Source: a virus. Taken from it: DNA of 64,000 nt. Position 1 is the stretch's first letter. Every line of letters starts with the position of its first letter. Shown here piece after piece: positions 59,843 through 64,000 of the stretch. Both the position numbers and the translations under genes were made by a program. The notes beneath the pieces are model-generated. The model did not search any database. It saw nothing but the letters and a program-made list of their open reading frames with translations, and was not told the origin of the DNA. The stretch covers positions 124,001-188,000 of IMG/VR virus record IMGVR_UViG_3300020442_000005; one strand, 5' to 3'.

Positions 59843-62800
59843 ATGAGTAGAACCCCGAAAAACTTTGTTGGTCTTCACGCCCATGATGGCTTTAGTACCT
59901 TCGATGGATTAGATTATCCGCAAGATCATATTGATTTCGTGATTGAGAATGGCATGAATGCGTTGGCAATCACAAACCATGGCCACATGAATTCATTTGC
60001 ACATGCATATTTGCATTCTCAAAAAGTAAATAAATCTGGAACGCCTTTTAAGTTCATTCCAGGGTGCGAAATGTACGTACATCCTGATTTGCAGGTTTGG
60101 CAGGCTCAATATGATTTGGCTCGTGCGAACAAGAAAGGTGACGATGTTGAAATCGCCAGATTAAAGGATCTTTTAAAAGAGCTGGATGCGCTAGCGTCTT
60201 CTGACGACAACGTTGCTGAAAGCGATACAGACGATGCTGGACTTACGGTTGAAAACGAAGAGGAAACAAAGTCAGGTAAGTTTTACGATCCAGTAAAAAG
60301 ACGGCACCACTTGGTTGTTTTGCCAAAGACCTCTGTCGGCTTGCAACGGCTTTTCCATTTGGTTTCTAGAGGGTATAAAGAGGGATTCTATCGCTTTCCA
60401 CGAGTCGATTATAATATGATCCGTGAAGCTGCAGAAGGCGGCCACATTATATTATCTACAGCATGCTTGGGCGGTCCGCTGTCGTATGAAGTATTCAGAC
60501 ACTTTCAAGACAAAGAGTTTGATGATTTAGTTCCAGAGTTGCTTGATGATTCTGCAACTATGGACAAAGTGATGGCGAGTGTAGAGACCGGCTACAATCA
60601 GCTGGTTGCATCTGTCGGTCCGGACAATCTTTACCTTGAATTGCAGTTTAACAGACTGAACGCACAGCATTTAGTTAATCGTGCACTCATTACTTTTGCG
60701 AAACAAAATAATCTAGAACACATGTTAATCGTGACTTGTGACTCTCATTATTCTCGCCCGGGACACTGGAAAGAAAGAGAGTTATACAAAAAACTAGGTT
60801 GGCTTGGCCACAAGAGTTTCGATCCATCCCAACTTCCACAGTCAATTGATGAGCTCAAGTGTGAGCTGTATCCTAAGAACGCAGAGCAGGTCTGGGACAC
60901 TTACAGAAAAACAACTGTAAACTATGAATGGTATAACGATGAAATCGTCTGTGACGCGATAGAGAGAACCCATCAAATTGCTTTTGATGTGATCGAGGAT
61001 ATTCATCCTAATACAGACATGAAGCTGCCGTCTTATACAATACCGAAGGGTAAAGATGCGAACACAGCAATGATAGAAGCGTGTAAAGCTGGTCTTATTA
61101 AAAAAGGCTTGCATCGTGACAGAAAATACGTTGATCAACTTAAGCATGAATTGAGAGTAATCTTTGACAAAGAGTTTGCAGAATATTTTATCACAACAAA
61201 AGCGATTATTGACCTTGCCAAAAAGCATATGTTTGTCGGACCGGGCCGCGGCTCTGGTGCTGGATCTCTAGTAAATTATGTTCTTGGAATTACAGATGTA
61301 GATCCTCTAAAATATGGTCTACTATTCTCGAGATTCATGGATCCTAACAGATCAGATTATCCGGATATTGACACGGACATTGGTGACCGCGATAAACTTC
61401 TTCACTTGATGCGTGATAAGTTCGGCCATGACAACATTGTACCCATTTCAAATTATAACAGGTTTCAGCTGAAGTCATTAGTAAAAGACATTTCAAGATT
61501 TTATGGACTTGATTTCTCATACGTGAACAAGGCACTAGCTCCACTTGAGCGTGATATAAAACAGGGACTACGTAACGATGGTGTAGAGCTAAATGGTCCA
61601 GTTCAGCCAACGTTCGAATGGGCTATGAAGTATTCTCCAGCTTTCCAAGAACTAATCGATAATCACCCTGAGATTGCTGAACCGATCGGAGTATTGTTTA
61701 AACAGAACAAGGCGCTCGGTCGACATGCTGGCGGTGTCATCGTCTCAGAAAACATTGCTGAGAGAATGCCGCTTATTATGGCAAAAGGTGAACTACAAAC
61801 ACCGTGGGTAGAAGGCGCGTCATACAAACACTTAGAGCATTTTGGTTGGGTTAAGTTTGATCTGCTTGGCTTAGAAACTCTTCGTATCATGGAACGCACT
61901 ATCGAACTTATTCTCAAACGTAAGAAAGGTTACACCGATGTTACATTCGGACAAATCAAATACTGGTTTGATCACAACATGGGTAACGATGTGATCGATT
62001 GGGATGACCAAGAAGTGTACAAGGTCTATGAAGAAGGTCGTTGGGCTGGCATCTTCCAGTGTACTAACAACGGCGCGCAAAGATTGTTTCAACGAGCAAA
62101 GCCAAAATCCATCCTTGATATTGCTGCTTTGACTTCAATCTATCGTCCTGGTCCGCTTGCTATGAGCATTGACAAGAAATACGTTAAGGCCAAAAACAAT
62201 CCGGAAGATATCAAATATGATCATCCCATTCTTGAGGAAATACTTTCAGAAACCTATGGAATGCTAGTGTTTCAGGAACAGACAATGGCCATCGTAAATA
62301 GGCTTGGCCAAATACCTTTGGATGAGTGTAACTCAATTCGTAAAATGATGAAACCACAGCAGTCCTCTGCAGAAGCAACGCGTAAAGCGAAAGCACTCAA
62401 AAGCCGTATTGTTGATGGGTTTATGGCATCCGGACTAGATCCATATCAGGCTGACAAGCTATACGCAAACATTATGAAGTTTACGGCGTATTCTTTCAAC
62501 AAGTCTCATGCTGTGGCATACGCTATGGACTCTTACTATTGTGCATGGCTGATGACATACTATGAAGAGGAGTGGCTCTGTGCATATCTAGAATCCATGG
62601 AAAAGAATGCAGACAAGCGTAACAAAGCATTCAGTGAAGTAAAAGCCCTGGGGTATGAAATCGTTCCAATCGATATTAATTATGCAACCGATTCTTGGGC
62701 TATCTTAGATGGAAAGAAGTTTATGCCTTCGTTCTCGTCTTGTAAAGGTATTGGAGATGCTGCCATTCATGAGATAATTGCTTTGCGTAATAAGCAGAAG

Positions 62801-63448
62801 GGCAAGCGTTTTTCTACCATCGAGTCTATCATGTACGACAAAGATATGGTTTGGCAGCTTTCCAAGTTTAATAAGAAGGCAATGGAGGCTCTGGTGAATA
62901 TTAAGGCCTTCGATTCTATGAATATAGTTGGCTTATCAAGTCGATTTGAGAATTACAATCATATGCGTGAGGCACTCATCCCGGGATGGCAAAAGTGGAA
63001 AAAGCGCCTGAAGAGTGATCCAAAGAGAGGCTATAACGATATGTTAGCGTCAATTGAGTCGACCGCAGGAACACCGGCGTTTACCAGGAAAGAAATCATC
63101 CAGAATGAAATGAATCATTTAGGATCTGTATCTATCGAAACATTGATACCGCCAAGATATATTGCACGATTCAACGAGGAACAATGGTCTCCAGTTGACG
63201 AGTTTGATAACCCTAACAAGCCCTATTGGTTCGTTGTTGTTCAGGCTGTAAAGAAAAAGACAAAGACTGGAAGAAATTATCTTCGATTGAAAATCATGGG
63301 ATCAAACGGAAAACAGTACTGGTGTAATTGCTGGGGCTGGAACGGTGTCGACACTGTGGATCCATACACGGTTTGTGTAGGTTACATTAGTGAAAACTCT
63401 TTTGGTAAGTCTACAAAATGGTCAAAAATGGAAATATTCCTTGGTTGA
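59843..63448 (+). CDS. dnaE: DNA polymerase III alpha-like (C-family) replicase
   Basis: A 1201-residue polymerase of bacterial DnaE type. The PHP domain opens the protein (HAHDGFSTFDGLDYP, ITNHGHM, GCEMYV, then TCDSHYSRP near 305), with the usual Asp of TDHG replaced by Asn. The palm has GRGSGAGSLV (about 465), catalytic PDIDTDIG (two Asp near 508-510) and VKFDLLGLETL (about 670). A helix-hairpin-helix and a C-terminal OB-like region (YWFVVVQAVKKKTKTGRNYLRL) follow. No DnaQ-type exonuclease is inserted. Preceded by TTTAGGAGTAATTT. It would be the main replicase. Confidence 0.9.
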   Translation: MSRTPKNFVGLHAHDGFSTFDGLDYPQDHIDFVIENGMNALAITNHGHMNSFAHAYLHSQKVNKSGTPFKFIPGCEMYVHPDLQVWQAQYDLARANKKGDDVEIARLKDLLKELDALASSDDNVAESDTDDAGLTVENEEETKSGKFYDPVKRRHHLVVLPKTSVGLQRLFHLVSRGYKEGFYRFPRVDYNMIREAAEGGHIILSTACLGGPLSYEVFRHFQDKEFDDLVPELLDDSATMDKVMASVETGYNQLVASVGPDNLYLELQFNRLNAQHLVNRALITFAKQNNLEHMLIVTCDSHYSRPGHWKERELYKKLGWLGHKSFDPSQLPQSIDELKCELYPKNAEQVWDTYRKTTVNYEWYNDEIVCDAIERTHQIAFDVIEDIHPNTDMKLPSYTIPKGKDANTAMIEACKAGLIKKGLHRDRKYVDQLKHELRVIFDKEFAEYFITTKAIIDLAKKHMFVGPGRGSGAGSLVNYVLGITDVDPLKYGLLFSRFMDPNRSDYPDIDTDIGDRDKLLHLMRDKFGHDNIVPISNYNRFQLKSLVKDISRFYGLDFSYVNKALAPLERDIKQGLRNDGVELNGPVQPTFEWAMKYSPAFQELIDNHPEIAEPIGVLFKQNKALGRHAGGVIVSENIAERMPLIMAKGELQTPWVEGASYKHLEHFGWVKFDLLGLETLRIMERTIELILKRKKGYTDVTFGQIKYWFDHNMGNDVIDWDDQEVYKVYEEGRWAGIFQCTNNGAQRLFQRAKPKSILDIAALTSIYRPGPLAMSIDKKYVKAKNNPEDIKYDHPILEEILSETYGMLVFQEQTMAIVNRLGQIPLDECNSIRKMMKPQQSSAEATRKAKALKSRIVDGFMASGLDPYQADKLYANIMKFTAYSFNKSHAVAYAMDSYYCAWLMTYYEEEWLCAYLESMEKNADKRNKAFSEVKALGYEIVPIDINYATDSWAILDGKKFMPSFSSCKGIGDAAIHEIIALRNKQKGKRFSTIESIMYDKDMVWQLSKFNKKAMEALVNIKAFDSMNIVGLSSRFENYNHMREALIPGWQKWKKRLKSDPKRGYNDMLASIESTAGTPAFTRKEIIQNEMNHLGSVSIETLIPPRYIARFNEEQWSPVDEFDNPNKPYWFVVVQAVKKKTKTGRNYLRLKIMGSNGKQYWCNCWGWNGVDTVDPYTVCVGYISENSFGKSTKWSKMEIFLG

Positions 63449-63453
63449 AAAAT

Positions 63454-63481
63454 TATAAACTTATGATTTTTTGATTATAAT
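63454..63481 (+). promoter_or_regulatory. Bipartite promoter, TATAAA-N16-TATAAT
   Basis: TATAAACT at 63454 and a perfect TATAAT at 63476, starts 22 bp apart, 32 bp before the next ATG. Confidence 0.7.
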
Positions 63482-63507
63482 GTAGCAAAGATCTGAAGGG
63501 AGAATTG

Positions 63508-64000
63508 ATGAAAACAGTATCTGATGTACGCAATATGTTTGCGCAAAAATACCTCAACAATGAATTTGTTGTCGACAAGTCTGGTTGCAAAATGCTTGAA
63601 GTGCTTGGTGTATCTTTCATTGCTGATGATGAAACCATATTTGGAAAAGTAAACTATGCGTACATTAAGAAAGAACTAGACTGGTATTTAAGTCAATCTC
63701 TCAATGTTTATAACATACCTGATACCCCTACAATCTGGAAGCAAGTTGCGACAGCTGAAGGCCAGATTAATTCCAACTACGGATATCTTATATTTTCTGA
63801 CGTCAATGGCCATCAATACGATTATGCCTTGAAGGCTTTGCTAGCTGATGAAAACACACGTCGTGCTTGCATGATTTACACTCGGCCTTCTATTCAAACT
63901 GAATACAACACGGCTGACATGTCAGATTTTATTTGCACCAATGCGGTAACTTACTTCATAAGAGATAATCGATTGAGCTGTGTTGTGCAGATGCGTTCGA
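63508..64000 (+). CDS. 42: dCMP hydroxymethylase, gp42-like (cut by window end)
   Basis: The first 164 residues of a thymidylate-synthase-fold enzyme, cut by the right edge. The order matches T4 gp42 closely: FVVDKSGCKMLEVLGVSFIADDE, FGKVNYAYIKKELDWYLSQSL, IWKQVATAEGQINSNYGYLIFS, RRACMIYTRPSIQTEYN, and DMSDFICTNAVTYFIRD with catalytic Cys143 (Cys148 in T4). It converts dCMP to 5-hydroxymethyl-dCMP, a precursor of hydroxymethylcytosine DNA. Ribosome binding site: GAAGGGAGAATTG. Confidence 0.85.
   Translation, partial: MKTVSDVRNMFAQKYLNNEFVVDKSGCKMLEVLGVSFIADDETIFGKVNYAYIKKELDWYLSQSLNVYNIPDTPTIWKQVATAEGQINSNYGYLIFSDVNGHQYDYALKALLADENTRRACMIYTRPSIQTEYNTADMSDFICTNAVTYFIRDNRLSCVVQMRS

Noticed and set aside
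1-64000. CRISPR array, insertion sequence or integrase
   Set aside because: No regularly spaced repeats, transposase or recombinase motifs, or terminal inverted repeats were seen.

Overview
The window is one uninterrupted stretch of a large tailed-phage genome. All genes recognised are on the + strand, packed with short ATGA or 8-nt overlaps, AT-rich, and open at both ends. The head, tail tube, baseplate, SSB and nucleotide genes resemble the T4-type myovirus core, but many proteins are much longer and several are bacterial-type (DnaE-like replicase, RecA, class II ribonucleotide reductase, ClpP, ClpS, a J-domain protein, an S21-like protein). This suggests a large, probably aquatic, T4-related myophage. 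The host cannot be read from the sequence.

Layout. 1-8430: head module (unknown head-region proteins, prohead protease, small internal or scaffold-like proteins, an S21-like basic protein, acidic scaffold, major capsid protein, strong terminator). 8445-10386: five small proteins sharing a basic N-terminal module. 10401-11512: two short genes with their own promoter, structured leader and terminators. 11647-34939: neck, tail completion, two tail sheath paralogs, tube, a gp26/gp51-like overlapping pair, tape measure and baseplate. 34976-45683: replication and nucleotide genes (compact PolA palm, HD-like protein, SSB, RecA, flap nuclease, DnaB-like helicase, NrdJ) ending in ClpP. 45707-54960: a Dps-like protein, then a second large cluster of proteins with the same N-terminal module, interrupted by an amidase endolysin, a Dam-type methylase, ThyX and two small membrane proteins. 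55027-64000: Fpg/Nei glycosylase, MT-A70 methylase, ClpS, J-domain protein, small unknowns, an alpha/beta hydrolase, DnaE-like polymerase, and the start of a dCMP hydroxymethylase.

The most interesting system is a family of about 18 otherwise unrelated proteins. They begin with a basic amphipathic segment (MKI[ST]KRQLKRIIREE...) that usually ends in an (I/L)xE motif, the type of site cut by the T4 gp21 prohead protease; a gp21 homologue is encoded at 1400. I infer that this segment is a capsid-targeting and cleavage tag that loads proteins into the head for injection, as with T4 Alt and the internal proteins. In support, one tagged protein (50903) has the motifs of an ADP-ribosyltransferase, the activity of T4 Alt.

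A second new signal is a bipartite promoter, TATAAA-like then TATAAT-like, with starts exactly 22 bp apart. It occurs upstream of at least seven genes, mostly for replication, repair and DNA modification. No tRNA gene, CRISPR array or insertion sequence was seen, and no gap between genes exceeds about 200 bases.
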